Positions 1 through 8,200 are shown, counted from the first letter of the stretch. The stretch: DNA of 64,000 bases from Thermus sp. LT1-2-5 (GCF_040363165.1 NZ_BSRG01000004.1:62001-126000); one strand, 5' to 3'. Notes: generated from the sequence alone by a model not told the origin. Numbers and translations: made by a program.

Positions 1-1452
1 TTGAGTGTAGCTGAAAACCCGGGTGGCCAAGGTGGCGTAGCCCATGGGGGCCAGGAGCAGGGTGATGGGGAGCTCCTTCACCGCCCCGATGAAGGCCAAG
101 GCTCCCCCCGCCACCGCCCCCCGCCAAAGCAGGGGGAAGGTGACGCGGAAAAAAGCCCCCGTGGGGGTTTCCCCTAAGGTCCTAGCCGCTTCCTCCAGGC
201 GCCTTGGCACCTGGAAAAGCGCTCCCCGCACCGGGCCCAGGCTTTCCGCCAAGAAGTGGAAGGCCAAAACTAGGACCAAAAGGGGCAAGGTGCCGTAGAG
301 GAAGGGGAGGCTTCGCAGGCTAAAGAAGATCCAGGCCAAGGCGAAGGCCAGGGGTGGGATGGCATATCCCAGGTAGGCCAGGCGTTCTAGCATTCGCGAT
401 AGGCCAAGGGGGTAACGCGTTGCCAGGTAAGCGATGGGTAAGGCCATGCCTACGGCCAGGAGGCTTGCGGGTAGGGCTGCAAAGGCGGAGTGTAGGAAGG
501 CCTCGCCAACCCCGTAAAGCCTTTCTATGGGGAAACGTTGGGCTAGATGGAGAAGGACAAAGAAGGGAAAAATAAGACCCAGAAAGAGGGGTAGGGTCAG
601 AAAGACGTAAGCCAAAGGGGTGAAGGAGCCCAAGCGGACAGCTTTTTCTTTTCGGGCCGTACCCCGACCTGTGCGTCCCAGGGTGAGCCGTTGGAGGAGG
701 CGTCCTTCTAAGGCGAGAAGCCCACCTGTGAGGAACAAAAGCATTAGGGCCAGCCAAGCGGCGTAAATTCGGTCAAATGCTGCATTGTATTGCAGATAAA
801 TGGCGTAGGAAAAGGTTTCGTAGCGAAGTAGGCTCACCGTTCCGAAATCCCCCAGAACGTGGAGTCCTACCACGAGGTAGCCCGAGAGTAAGGCGGGCAG
901 GAGTTGGGGAAAAGCCGCCCGAACGAAAGCTTGCCAAGGTTTAAGCCCCAAAGTTCTCGCCGCTTCTTCTAGCGTGGGGTCCAGCCCTAAAAAGGCGGCC
1001 CTTAAGGAAAGGAAGAGGTATGGGTAGGTGAAAAGGGAGAGGATAAGGAGGGCCCCCCAGTAGCCTTCTGGTCGCGGCAAAGGAAGCAGGCTCGAGGGCC
1101 CTGTGGCCGCCAGGTATACGTATGCCCCCACATATCCCGGGATTGCCAGGGGCAGGGTGAGGAGTACGGCGAAAACGCGCTTGCCCTTTAGGTCGGTGCG
1201 GGTGGTGAGGAAGGCAAGGGGCAGGGCGAGGAGGGTAGTAAGGGCCAGGACCCCCACGAGGAGGGCCAGGGTGTTGCGGAGGAGCTCCAGGTTCTTGGGG
1301 CGGAGGAGGATTTCTTGAAGGGTGCTGGGATCGGCCTCCAGGGCCCGCAGGACCAGGTAGACCAGGGGCAGGGCCACCCCGCCTCCCGTGAGGGAGGCGG
1401 GGATTAGGAAAGGTAGAAGCCCTGACCGATGAGGTAAATCTCTGACGCTCAA
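1..1452 (-). CDS. Ferric-iron ABC transporter permease (FbpB/FutB type), cut by window edge
   Basis: The reading frame is open for 484 codons from a TTG at 1452 to the window edge, so the C-terminus is missing. The translation is strongly hydrophobic and contains two binding-protein-dependent permease modules in one chain. Each has an EAA cytoplasmic loop: EEAARTLGLKP near residue 160-185 and EEAARTLGETP near residue 415-440. This fused two-module layout is typical of Fe(III) permeases working with FbpA/FutA-type binding proteins, and such a binding protein ends 3 bp upstream. The TTG start is inferred from that spacing; no ATG lies nearby. Substrate is inferred from the neighbour. Confidence 0.85.
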   Translation of the reverse strand, partial: MSVRDLPHRSGLLPFLIPASLTGGGVALPLVYLVLRALEADPSTLQEILLRPKNLELLRNTLALLVGVLALTTLLALPLAFLTTRTDLKGKRVFAVLLTLPLAIPGYVGAYVYLAATGPSSLLPLPRPEGYWGALLILSLFTYPYLFLSLRAAFLGLDPTLEEAARTLGLKPWQAFVRAAFPQLLPALLSGYLVVGLHVLGDFGTVSLLRYETFSYAIYLQYNAAFDRIYAAWLALMLLFLTGGLLALEGRLLQRLTLGRTGRGTARKEKAVRLGSFTPLAYVFLTLPLFLGLIFPFFVLLHLAQRFPIERLYGVGEAFLHSAFAALPASLLAVGMALPIAYLATRYPLGLSRMLERLAYLGYAIPPLAFALAWIFFSLRSLPFLYGTLPLLVLVLAFHFLAESLGPVRGALFQVPRRLEEAARTLGETPTGAFFRVTFPLLWRGAVAGGALAFIGAVKELPITLLLAPMGYATLATRVFSYTQ

Positions 1453-1455
1453 GGC

Positions 1456-2457
1456 CTAGAGGATCCCCAGTTCCCGCATGAGCCGCAGGGCCTGTTCCAA
1501 GGGGAGTTGCTCAAAGTCTAGGTTTGGAGTTTTCTTGAGGGCTTCCTCCAAGGGCAGGAGCCTGGGGTCAGGAACCACGTCCTGAACCACAGGGTACTCC
1601 CCGATGTTCCCCACAAAATACTGCTGACCTTTTGCGGAGAGTAGGTAAGTGAGGAAGCGGGTGGCTGCAGCCAGGTTCCGGCTATTGCGATGAATGCCTG
1701 CGCCCGTCACCAAAGCCAAGTTCCCCACATCGCCGTTTCGGAAGGAGGTCATCGCCACTTGGAAACCGGCCCGCTGGAAACGCAACACATAGTAGTGGTT
1801 GGTGGAAGCGAGGTCGATTTCCCCTGCCCGGATGGCGTCGACCATGGCTACGTTAGAGGAACCATAGCTCTTGGGGTTCAGGGCTTTGAACTCGGTCAAC
1901 CAGCGGCGGGCCGTCTCCTCTCCGTGTAGGAGGATGATGGCGGCCACCATATCCTGGAAGCTGGAGTAGGTGGGGGTCCAGCCGATTCGCCCCTGAAGCC
2001 CTTTTTCCTGAACAAAACGGGGTAGGTCTAGCAGGCTTTGGGGAAGCTCCTCAGGCTTGAACTTTTGCGGGTTATAAGCCAGAACCCTTAGACGAACGGT
2101 TACGGGTACCCACCGCTTGGAGGCGGGAATAAAGCCCGCTGGCCGCTTGAGGATGCTTTCGCTAAGTGGACGTAGCAGGTTTAAGGCTGCCGCCCGGCCC
2201 AGGGCTCCGGAAGTGTTGAGCCAGACTACGTCTGCTGGGGATCGGTCGCCTTCCTCTTGGAGCGCGGCGAGGATTTGCGCGTCCGACCCGTAGCGGACTT
2301 GTACCCGGATGCCGGTTTCTCGCTGGAACTGTTGCACTAGGGGACCAACCAAGCTCTCGCCTCGGCCCGAGTAAATCGTAAGGGTTTGCTGTTGGGCCAA
2401 GCTCAGACTGAGGCTTGTTAGGCCGACCAAAGCCAGAAGAAAGGTTCTGCGCACCAT
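1456..2457 (-). CDS. Periplasmic iron-binding protein of ABC transporter (FbpA/FutA family)
   Basis: 333 residues. An export signal is visible (VRRTFLLAL core, Ala before QQQ at about residue 21) with no lipobox. The mature part begins with the TIYSGRGE pattern of iron-binding extracellular proteins, and NHYY at about residues 240-245 matches the Tyr pair that ligates Fe(III) in FbpA. The start at 2457 is preferred over an in-frame ATG at 2523 because AAGGAGGT lies 5 nt upstream and a TTGACT-17-TAAACT promoter lies between the two. Role: capture of ferric iron for the permease downstream in the same operon. The ATPase subunit is not in the window. Confidence 0.88.
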   Translation of the reverse strand: MVRRTFLLALVGLTSLSLSLAQQQTLTIYSGRGESLVGPLVQQFQRETGIRVQVRYGSDAQILAALQEEGDRSPADVVWLNTSGALGRAAALNLLRPLSESILKRPAGFIPASKRWVPVTVRLRVLAYNPQKFKPEELPQSLLDLPRFVQEKGLQGRIGWTPTYSSFQDMVAAIILLHGEETARRWLTEFKALNPKSYGSSNVAMVDAIRAGEIDLASTNHYYVLRFQRAGFQVAMTSFRNGDVGNLALVTGAGIHRNSRNLAAATRFLTYLLSAKGQQYFVGNIGEYPVVQDVVPDPRLLPLEEALKKTPNLDFEQLPLEQALRLMRELGIL

Positions 2458-2494
2458 AGCACCTCCTTGGGGAGAGGGCGCCCTCTCGGGGGAT

Positions 2495-2523
2495 AGTTTA
2501 AGAGGGGGTAGGTGAAAAGTCAA
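2495..2523 (-). promoter_or_regulatory. Sigma-A promoter of iron-uptake operon
   Basis: On the minus strand TTGACT (2518-2523), 17 nt spacer, TAAACT (2495-2500). It sits about 38 bp before the iron-binding protein start and overlaps the end of the upstream gene. This unit has a leader with a Shine-Dalgarno sequence, unlike many neighbours. Confidence 0.75.
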
Positions 2524-3296
2524 GTATTCCGCTCGGATTTTGTAAGTTTAGAAGTGATAATCGTTTGCAATAAAGGAAACACCCCGATCAGATCCTTGGG
2601 CCAGAAAGGGGTTTCCCCAAGGTAAACCAGGGGCACAGGGTTCCGGGTGTGCTGGGGGTGCCAGGGTTCCTCAGCGTTTCCGTGGTCTGAGGTGAGGAAA
2701 AGCTCCCCGCCTTCCGCCAGGAAGCCCTTAAGGAAGAGGGCAAGCTCCCGGAAGCGCTCGGGCAAGGTTTCGGGGGCGCGGTGGGCGGCCAAATCCAAGG
2801 CCCAGTACTCCAGGACCACTAGGTCCCAAGCCCGGGCCAAGGCCGCTGCCTGCGCCCCCTGGCCGTAGGGGTCTTCCCAGAAGCCGGGGGGAAGGGCCAG
2901 GGGGTGGCCCAGGGGAAGGAGGGGAAGGCCGGCGAGCCTGGCCGCCTGGGCGAAGGCGGAAAGCATCTGCCTGCGTCCCTCCGTGGCCCGCTTGAGGTAT
3001 TCCGGCCGATAGGCGTTGGCGTGGAGGACCTTTAGGCCCTTTTCCCGGGCCCAGGCGTAGAGGCTTCGCCGGAGGAGGGGCCTGAGCCTGGGGCTCGGAA
3101 AGGGCCCTTGATGGTGGCCGAGGAGCTGGGCGGCGTTTTCCCCGGTGAGGAGAGCGGTCTGCCCCGTGCCCGACTGGGGCAGGCCCTCCACCCCTAAGGT
3201 GGCGTCCAGGGGCTTTGGGGAGAGGTCCAGGAGGAGGGGGAAGAGGTCCTCTAGCGCTTCTCCTAGGCCCAGGCCGTCCACGAAAAGGAAGAGCAC
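2520..3296 (-). CDS. Alkaline-phosphatase-superfamily metalloenzyme
   Basis: 258 residues with the metal-site pattern of the superfamily that includes cofactor-independent phosphoglycerate mutase and phosphopentomutase: FVDGLG at residues 4-9, SGTGQTALLTGENA (Ser/Thr nucleophile region) around residue 42, and TSDHGN near residue 202. It is much shorter than a true iPGM (about 510 aa), so it is not that enzyme. Natural substrate unknown. The GTG start is preceded at 6 nt by TAGGAT, consistent with leaderless transcription. The last codons (SKLTKSERNT) are AT-richer than the body and overlap the promoter region of the iron operon. Confidence 0.72.
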   Translation of the reverse strand: MLFLFVDGLGLGEALEDLFPLLLDLSPKPLDATLGVEGLPQSGTGQTALLTGENAAQLLGHHQGPFPSPRLRPLLRRSLYAWAREKGLKVLHANAYRPEYLKRATEGRRQMLSAFAQAARLAGLPLLPLGHPLALPPGFWEDPYGQGAQAAALARAWDLVVLEYWALDLAAHRAPETLPERFRELALFLKGFLAEGGELFLTSDHGNAEEPWHPQHTRNPVPLVYLGETPFWPKDLIGVFPLLQTIITSKLTKSERNT

Positions 3297-3302
3297 CTTC
3301 CC

Positions 3303-3308
3303 ATCCTA
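3303..3308 (-). promoter_or_regulatory. Leaderless -10 box (TAGGAT) for metalloenzyme gene
   Basis: TAGGAT on the minus strand with exactly 6 nt to the GTG start at 3296; no Shine-Dalgarno sequence. Confidence 0.55.
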
Positions 3309-3367
3309 AAAGGGGGACATTCATCCTGTAGGGTAAGCGCTACCTTGAACGTAGGAGGTAAAGAGGT

Positions 3368-3958
3368 ATGGGAAGCTACAATCCGCTGGTTTTCGTGCTC
3401 GGGTTAGTGACGGCAGCAGGGGTTTCGGGGGTGGCTTACCTCCTCGCCTTGGCCCGGGGTGGGGACGAGAAGACATTGGGGCGGCTTTACGGCCCCCTCT
3501 TTTTCGCTCTAGGGGTTTTCGCCCTGGGGGCTGTAGCCCAGCTTTACTGGACTAACTGGGCAGGCCGCTCGGTGCCCCAGTATACGGAGCTTTTCGGAGT
3601 GGCCACGGGCCTTTTCGCCTTGATGATGGTTCTGGCGGGGTTTTACCTTTACCAGGGGTTTGAGCTTAAGGCCTTGGCCTGGCCGTCGGCTTTCCTCGGG
3701 CTTTACTTCCTACAGGGGGCGCGGGCGGTTTTGGACTTCGGTTTAACCCGGAATCCACCCCTCACCGCCATTATGTGGGGGGCAGCTGGGATGGCGGCGA
3801 TCGGCATTCTTTTTTACGCCTATAGCCGCCCGGAAGCGCGGCGCGCCTGGGCGTATCTGGGGGCTTTGGTCCTGGGCCTGATGGCTCTGGGTGCCTTTCT
3901 CACCGGCTTTATGGCCTACTACGACCACATCGCCAGCGCCGTGGGGGGCGGAGGCTAA
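3368..3958 (+). CDS. DUF981-type integral membrane protein
   Basis: 196 residues with six or so hydrophobic segments (about residues 7-28, 43-63, 76-98, 102-122, 137-152, 160-183). The length and pattern (QLYWTNWAG, NPPLTAIMWG, ending in a short Gly tail) match the DUF981 family seen in thermophilic bacteria and archaea; its function is unknown. GTAGGAGGT stands 9 nt before the ATG. Upstream at 3330-3345 is the near-palindrome GGTAAGCGCTACC, which could be an operator. A strong hairpin follows the stop, separating it from osmC. Confidence 0.7.
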   Translation: MGSYNPLVFVLGLVTAAGVSGVAYLLALARGGDEKTLGRLYGPLFFALGVFALGAVAQLYWTNWAGRSVPQYTELFGVATGLFALMMVLAGFYLYQGFELKALAWPSAFLGLYFLQGARAVLDFGLTRNPPLTAIMWGAAGMAAIGILFYAYSRPEARRAWAYLGALVLGLMALGAFLTGFMAYYDHIASAVGGGG

Positions 3959-3977
3959 CAAGGCAAAGGATTTGTGT

Positions 3978-4008
3978 CCCCATGCCCAAAGCGCTTCTGG
4001 GCATGGGG
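3978..4008 (+). terminator. Strong intergenic hairpin between DUF981 gene and osmC
   Basis: 11-bp perfect stem CCCCATGCCCA/TGGGCATGGGG (3978-3988 with 3998-4008) around a 9-nt loop. No U-tract follows, so termination would be weak. It ends only 15 nt before the osmC ribosome-binding site and may instead set the expression ratio or block exonuclease. Confidence 0.5.
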
Positions 4009-4033
4009 TAGTCTTTGCACGAAGGAGGGTAGT

Positions 4034-4462
4034 ATGCCGATACGCAAGGCAAATGCGGTATGGGAAGGCGGACTCCGCCAAGGCAAGGGTCTTATGCGGC
4101 TCCAGAGCCAAGCCTTTGAGGGGCCTTACTCCTTCCCCTCGCGCTTTGAAGAAGGAGAGGGCACGAACCCGGAAGAGCTCATCGCCGCGGCCCATGCGGG
4201 CTGCTTCTCCATGGCCCTGGCTGCGAGCCTGGAACGGGAGGGCTTCCCCCCCAAGCGGGTTTCCACCGAGGCCAAGGTGCACCTGGAGATGGTGGAAGGA
4301 AAGGCCACCATCACCCGGATTGAGCTCCTGACCGAGGCGGAGGTGCCCGGGATTAGCCCGGAGAAGTTTCAGGAGATTGCCCAGGCGGCCAAGGAGGGTT
4401 GCCCTGTTTCCCGCGCCCTAGCGGCGGTGAAGGAGATCACCCTCCAGGCCAAGCTGGTCTAG
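4034..4462 (+). CDS. OsmC/Ohr family peroxiredoxin
   Basis: 142 residues. The two redox cysteines of the family are present: AHAGCFSMALA near residue 56 and KEGCPVSRAL near residue 125. Family members reduce organic hydroperoxides through this thiol pair in the cytoplasm. The GTNPEELIAAAHAGC stretch is typical of the OsmC branch rather than Ohr. The start at 4034 is chosen because GGAGGGT lies 7 nt upstream; a longer frame reaching back across the hairpin is implausible. The 3' end overlaps the convergent zinc-ribbon gene by 4 bp. Confidence 0.87.
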   Translation: MPIRKANAVWEGGLRQGKGLMRLQSQAFEGPYSFPSRFEEGEGTNPEELIAAAHAGCFSMALAASLEREGFPPKRVSTEAKVHLEMVEGKATITRIELLTEAEVPGISPEKFQEIAQAAKEGCPVSRALAAVKEITLQAKLV

Positions 4463-5214
4463 GCCTCCCCCTTCCAGAGGAGACGGCCACAGGAGGGGCA
4501 GCGGGTGAGCTGCCCCTGGACCACTTTTTGCGCCACATGGGTGGGTAGGACCACGTTGCACCCCTCGCAGCGGAAGACCTGGCCCTGCCGGGCCATGCGC
4601 ACGATGCCCATCCCCTTGCGGGCACGGCGGATGGCCTCGTACTCCTTGAGGACGGGAGCAGGGATGCCCTGGGCCAGGGCCTCCCGCTCCTCGAGGCGGG
4701 CGGCGATCTCCGCCTTCAGCGCCTCCACCCGCACCCGGTTGGCCTCCAGCAGCTCTTCCAGCTTGGGCCTTAGCTGGGCGAGTTCCGCCTCGAGGCGGGC
4801 GATCTCGCCCTCCAGGCTCTCCATGGCCTCCATGATGGGGGTGGAGAGCTCCAAAAGCTCGCGAATGCGGTCTTTGATCTGCTGGATGCGGTTTTCGTAC
4901 TGGGTCTGTTCCCGGGCGCTTTGGGCTTGGCGTTGCTCCGCCTCCGCCTGCTTCTCCTTGGCGGTGAGGTCTTCGATGTCCAGGCTGTGGCGGTTGTACT
5001 CCTTTCGGAGCTCCGCCTGGCGCTCCAGGAGGTCGGCCAGCTCCTCTTCTAAGGCTTCCACTTGGGCTTTAACGGCAAGGAGCTCCTCGGGGAGGCTTTC
5101 CGCCTCCTGCCTGAGCCTGTCTATTTCCAGGTCCTTTTCTTGGAGCCCGAAGAGGGCCTTGAGCGCCTCGAGTTGTCCCCGGTGGGGAGCGTCCGGCCCG
5201 TTCACGCTTCCCAT
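4459..5214 (-). CDS. Coiled-coil protein with C4 zinc ribbon
   Basis: 251 residues. A long charged helical region (about residues 15-185, heptad-like Leu/Glu/Arg repeats) is followed by a zinc ribbon CEGC-x(21)-CPSC near the C-terminus. This is the zf-RING_7 arrangement, widespread in bacteria and of unsettled function, sometimes linked to nucleic-acid or ribosome processes. The ATG at 5214 lies inside the end of the MBL gene. A GTG at 5205 would give a GTGA stop/start overlap with that gene, so the exact start is uncertain by three codons. Confidence 0.78.
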   Translation of the reverse strand: MGSVNGPDAPHRGQLEALKALFGLQEKDLEIDRLRQEAESLPEELLAVKAQVEALEEELADLLERQAELRKEYNRHSLDIEDLTAKEKQAEAEQRQAQSAREQTQYENRIQQIKDRIRELLELSTPIMEAMESLEGEIARLEAELAQLRPKLEELLEANRVRVEALKAEIAARLEEREALAQGIPAPVLKEYEAIRRARKGMGIVRMARQGQVFRCEGCNVVLPTHVAQKVVQGQLTRCPSCGRLLWKGEA

Positions 5215-5825
5215 TCTAACCCTGTGAGGAAGGGGTTCGTGCGGGCCTCCAGGGCCAAGGTGGTGGGAGGCCCATGCCCGGGGAGGACCTGGGTTTCGGG
5301 CGGCAGGGAAAGAAGGCGCTTTAAGGAGGCGAAAAGGGCTCTTGGGTCCGATCCAGGCAGGTCGTAGCGGCCGATGCCTCCCCGGAAGAGGAGGTCCCCG
5401 GAATACACCGCCTGGCCCACGGGGTCAAAGAAGGCCACGTGCCCGGGGCTGTGGCCCGGGAGGTGGAGGACCTTTAGCCCGAAAAGCTCCATCCCCTCCG
5501 CCAGGGGTTCCACGGGCAAGGGGGGCTTGGGGATGGCGAAGCCCCAGGCTGCGGCCACCTCCTGGGCCCGCTCGTAAAGGGGAAGGTCCAGGGGGTGGAG
5601 GTAAACGGGCAGGCCATAGGCGGCCACCAAGGGGGCCACCGCCCCCACGTGGTCAAAGTGGGCGTGGGTGAGGAGGATGGCCTTAGGGGTGAGGCCCGTT
5701 TGGGCCAATAGGGCCAGGATCCTCTCCGGCTCGTCCCCGGGGTCTATGAGGACCGCCCCTTGGGGGGTTTCCACCAGGTAGCCGTTTTCCGCTAGGGGGC
5801 CTAGGACCAGGCGATGGGGGTTCAT
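5202..5825 (-). CDS. Metallo-beta-lactamase-fold hydrolase (glyoxalase II-like)
   Basis: 207 residues. Metal ligands are visible in order: THAHFDH (HxHxDH) near residue 56, LPGHSPGH near 130, YSGDLLF near 148, and LPGHGP near 189. The compact length fits YcbL/glyoxalase II-like enzymes that hydrolyse thioesters, or a persulfide dioxygenase relative. The start overlaps the stop of the rhodanese gene by 4 bp (ATGA), so the two are translationally coupled and probably share sulfur or thioester chemistry; that functional link is an inference. The start at 5825 gives MNPHRL; longer frames upstream are non-coding in character. Confidence 0.85.
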   Translation of the reverse strand: MNPHRLVLGPLAENGYLVETPQGAVLIDPGDEPERILALLAQTGLTPKAILLTHAHFDHVGAVAPLVAAYGLPVYLHPLDLPLYERAQEVAAAWGFAIPKPPLPVEPLAEGMELFGLKVLHLPGHSPGHVAFFDPVGQAVYSGDLLFRGGIGRYDLPGSDPRALFASLKRLLSLPPETQVLPGHGPPTTLALEARTNPFLTGLEWEA

Positions 5826-6514
5826 GGCTCCGTGGGCAGGCCCTCCTGTAGCCACTCGTGCATGGAGCCCAGGTAGTTGCGCGCCCTCACCCCGAGGCTT
5901 CGCAGGATGAAGAAGGCCACGGCGCTTCGGGCCCCGGAGTGGCAGTAGACCCCTACCTCCTGGCCCGGGGTCAGGCCCAGCCTCTCCAGGAGCCCTTCGG
6001 GGTTGAGGAAGAGCTCTAGGGGGGCGTTTTGGCTCCCCGGGATGCGGCCGCCCCGGGGGCAGCAAGGGGGGTGGACCTTGCCCTGGAACTCCTCGGGGCT
6101 TCGCACGTCCAGGAGGAGGGGATGGCGGGCGGCCTCGTCGGCGGTGAGGAGCCAGTCGCGGCGCAAGCGGGCCTGGGTTTGGCTGCGCTCGGGCTTGGGC
6201 TCCTCCTTCTCCGTGGCGTAGGGCTCCCAGCCCTCGGTCCAAAGCTCCACCTCGAGGCCCCCAAGCCCCAGGAAGAAGGCGGTGCGGCAAAGCCGGCTCG
6301 TGAGCCCCTCGTCGTAGAGGACCACGGGGCTTTGGAGGCCAAGGCTTTGGAAAAGCTCGGTGAGGCCCGCCTCCAGCGCCGAAAGCTCCGCCTCTTCCCG
6401 CAGGCGGAGCTTGGGGGCGGAGAGGTCCAGGTGGCGGGCCCCCGGCAGGTGCCCGGCCTCGTAGGCGGGCCGGGGTCGGGTGTCTACGAAGAGGGCGTTT
6501 GGGGGAAACTCCAT
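5822..6514 (-). CDS. Two-domain rhodanese-type sulfurtransferase
   Basis: 230 residues with two rhodanese modules. The N-terminal module (about residues 1-105) keeps the VDTRPRPAYEAGHLPGA signature but has no catalytic-loop cysteine in the usual position. The C-terminal module (about 118-228) has LLDVRSPEEF and the active loop CHSGARS. Rhodanese homology predicts sulfane-sulfur transfer. First gene of a three-gene minus-strand unit (rhodanese, MBL hydrolase, zinc-ribbon protein). TATAAT 7 nt before the ATG suggests a leaderless message. Confidence 0.85.
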   Translation of the reverse strand: MEFPPNALFVDTRPRPAYEAGHLPGARHLDLSAPKLRLREEAELSALEAGLTELFQSLGLQSPVVLYDEGLTSRLCRTAFFLGLGGLEVELWTEGWEPYATEKEEPKPERSQTQARLRRDWLLTADEAARHPLLLDVRSPEEFQGKVHPPCCPRGGRIPGSQNAPLELFLNPEGLLERLGLTPGQEVGVYCHSGARSAVAFFILRSLGVRARNYLGSMHEWLQEGLPTEP

Positions 6515-6521
6515 GCCCTTG

Positions 6522-6527
6522 ATTATA
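6522..6527 (-). promoter_or_regulatory. Leaderless -10 box (TATAAT) for rhodanese operon
   Basis: Perfect TATAAT on the minus strand, 7 nt from the ATG at 6514. Confidence 0.6.
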
Positions 6528-6563
6528 GGGGGCGCAAGGGTAGGCGCTTCCGGGTAAGGATAG

Positions 6564-6592
6564 TTGACAAGAAAGGACGCAGGTGATATAAG
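6564..6592 (+). promoter_or_regulatory. Sigma-A promoter of hsp20
   Basis: TTGACA (6564-6569), 17 nt, TATAAG (6587-6592). This near-consensus promoter gives a very short leader and rules out the in-frame GTG at 6592 as the start codon. Confidence 0.85.
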
Positions 6593-6612
6593 TGTTAGTG
6601 GAGGTGATGAGT

Positions 6613-7077
6613 ATGGCCCTGGTGCGTAGGGATGCTCGTCCTGCGGAGATCACGCCCTTTAGGACCTGGGGTCCCCTCTCCCTCTTGGAGGAGGCCAATC
6701 GGCTCTTTGAGGAGGTCTTGGGCGACTTCGGCCGGCCCGTGATGGCCTACGTGGCCCCCGCCGACCTCTACGAGACGGACGAGGCCTTGGTTCTGGAGAT
6801 GGCGGTGCCGGGCCTCGCCCCGGAGGACCTGGAGGTGAGCCTCGAGGGCAATAAGCTCACCATCCGGGGCCAAGTGAAGCCGGCCCAGGATGCCCAGGTG
6901 CGCCGCTACTACCTCCAGGAGATCCCCCACGGCTCCTTCGTGCGCACCTTCACCCTGCCCGTGGAGGTCAAGGGGGACGAGGCCAAGGCGGAGTTCCGCC
7001 ACGGCATCCTGCGGCTCACCCTGCCCAAGGTGGCGGAGGCCCGGGCCAAGCGGATCCCCATCCAGGTGGTCCAGTAA
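6613..7077 (+). CDS. hsp20: Small heat-shock protein Hsp20 (alpha-crystallin)
   Basis: 154 residues. The alpha-crystallin domain spans about residues 50-145 (ADLYETDEALVLEMAVPG at its start, and the GILRLTLPK consensus near 135). The C-terminal IPIQV gives the IxI anchoring motif. Hsp20 oligomers hold unfolding proteins in the cytoplasm without ATP. The ATG at 6613 is chosen because GGAGGTGA lies at the right distance. The promoter resembles the housekeeping consensus; no CIRCE element was seen. A strong terminator follows. Confidence 0.93.
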   Translation: MALVRRDARPAEITPFRTWGPLSLLEEANRLFEEVLGDFGRPVMAYVAPADLYETDEALVLEMAVPGLAPEDLEVSLEGNKLTIRGQVKPAQDAQVRRYYLQEIPHGSFVRTFTLPVEVKGDEAKAEFRHGILRLTLPKVAEARAKRIPIQVVQ

Positions 7078-7094
7078 GGGACTAAAGGGCGAAG

Positions 7095-7116
7095 GCCCCC
7101 GGGGAAGCCCGGGGGC
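7095..7116 (+). terminator. Rho-independent terminator of hsp20
   Basis: GCCCCCGGG/CCCGGGGGC, 9-bp stem, 4-nt loop, followed by TTT. It lies between hsp20 and the convergent patB stop codon. Confidence 0.8.
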
Positions 7117-7117
7117 T

Positions 7118-8188
7118 TTAGGCTTTCCGCAGGGCCTCGCCGAGGCGCTTTAGGGCCTCCTCCAGGACCTCGGGGTAGGTGGCGAAGTTGAGGCGCACGT
7201 AGCGGTCATACCCTTCCCCGAAGGTCTCCCCGGGGTTTAGGGCCACCCGGGCCTCCTTGAGGAGGTAGGCGGCGGCCTTGGGGATCCCCGTGCCGAGCCA
7301 GGCCAGGTAAGTCCCTTCCGGGGGGAAGTGGACCAGGCCCAGTTCCTTGGCCCAGGCGGCCACCCGCTCCCGGTTGGCCTTCAAGAGGGCCAGGGTTTCC
7401 CGCAGCCAGGGCCCTCCCTCCTTTAGCGCCGCCTTCCAGGCGGCCATGGCCAAGACGTTGGGGAAGGTGTGGGGGAGGTGGCGCTTTAGGGCTTCCACCA
7501 AGGGTTTGGGCCCCACCACAGCCCCCATGGGCAGCCCCGCCAGGTTGTAGGCCTTGCCCGGGCCCAGGAGGGTGAGGGTGCGCTCGGGGAGGAGGTGGGC
7601 TAAGGGCACGTGGGGCCGCTCAAAGGTGAGGGGGGCGTGGAGCTCGTCGGAAACCAGGATGAGGTCGTGCTTGCGGGCGATGGCGGCCAGGGCCGAGAGC
7701 TCCTCCTCCGTGAAGACCCGGCCCGTGGGGTTGTGGGGATGGCAGAAGAGGAGGAGGCGGCTGGCGAAGGCCAGGCGCTCGAGGCCGGAGAGGTCCAGGC
7801 GGTAGCCCTCCTCCGTTTCCCGCAAGGGGTTGGCGAGGAGGGTGCGCTTCTGCTCGCGGATGGCGGCGAGGAAGGGAGGGTAGATGGGGAGTTGGGTCAA
7901 GACCCCTTGCCCGGGGGCGGTGAAGGCGGCCACGGCGGCGTAAAGCCCCACCACCACCCCGGGCAGGAAGGCCACCTCCCCCTGAAGGCCCGCCGCCTGG
8001 AGGAGGAGGTCCTTGAGCTCGGGGTCCCCCTCCCGGGGCGGGTAGCCCAAGAACCCTTCCGCCCGCTCCTTAAGGGCCCGCACGATGGGCTCGGCCACGG
8101 GGAAGTCCATGTCCGCCACCCAAAGGGGCAAGACGTCCTCGGGGTAGGCGCTCCACTTCAGGGAGTCCTTGCGGGGGGGTAGCGTCAT
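7118..8188 (-). CDS. PLP-dependent aminotransferase/C-S lyase (MalY/PatB family)
   Basis: 356 residues, fold-type [17 protein letters not shown] at the start and SLKWSAYP just before it are typical of the MalY/PatB cystathionine beta-lyase branch. HNPTGRVF (about residue 150), [11 protein letters not shown] (about 175) and the Schiff-base lysine in [10 protein letters not shown] (about 210) are all present. The likely reaction is beta-lyase cleavage of cystathionine or cysteine conjugates; a plain aminotransferase role cannot be excluded. TAAGAT 6 nt before the ATG suggests leaderless expression. Confidence 0.86.
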   Translation of the reverse strand: MTLPPRKDSLKWSAYPEDVLPLWVADMDFPVAEPIVRALKERAEGFLGYPPREGDPELKDLLLQAAGLQGEVAFLPGVVVGLYAAVAAFTAPGQGVLTQLPIYPPFLAAIREQKRTLLANPLRETEEGYRLDLSGLERLAFASRLLLFCHPHNPTGRVFTEEELSALAAIARKHDLILVSDELHAPLTFERPHVPLAHLLPERTLTLLGPGKAYNLAGLPMGAVVGPKPLVEALKRHLPHTFPNVLAMAAWKAALKEGGPWLRETLALLKANRERVAAWAKELGLVHFPPEGTYLAWLGTGIPKAAAYLLKEARVALNPGETFGEGYDRYVRLNFATYPEVLEEALKRLGEALRKA

Positions 8189-8194
8189 GGGTTT

Positions 8195-8200
8195 ATCTTA
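8195..8200 (-). promoter_or_regulatory. Leaderless -10 box (TAAGAT) for patB-like gene
   Basis: TAAGAT on the minus strand, exactly 6 nt from the ATG at 8188. Confidence 0.5.

Noticed and set aside
1103-1318. Small Arg-rich plus-strand frame opposite the iron permease
   Set aside because: Antisense shadow; composition dominated by CGG/AGG codons produced by the permease frame.
5202-6514. MBL hydrolase plus rhodanese as a persulfide dioxygenase-rhodanese sulfide-oxidation pair
   Set aside because: The gene pair fits, but the MBL protein (207 aa) has no feature that separates persulfide dioxygenase from glyoxalase II-like hydrolases; kept only as an alternative.
5202-6698. A 498-codon open frame on the minus strand covering both the MBL and rhodanese genes
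   Set aside because: Only its last 207 codons match a protein family. The upstream part is the shadow frame of the rhodanese gene, Pro/Arg-rich, and would need to read through the hsp20 promoter.
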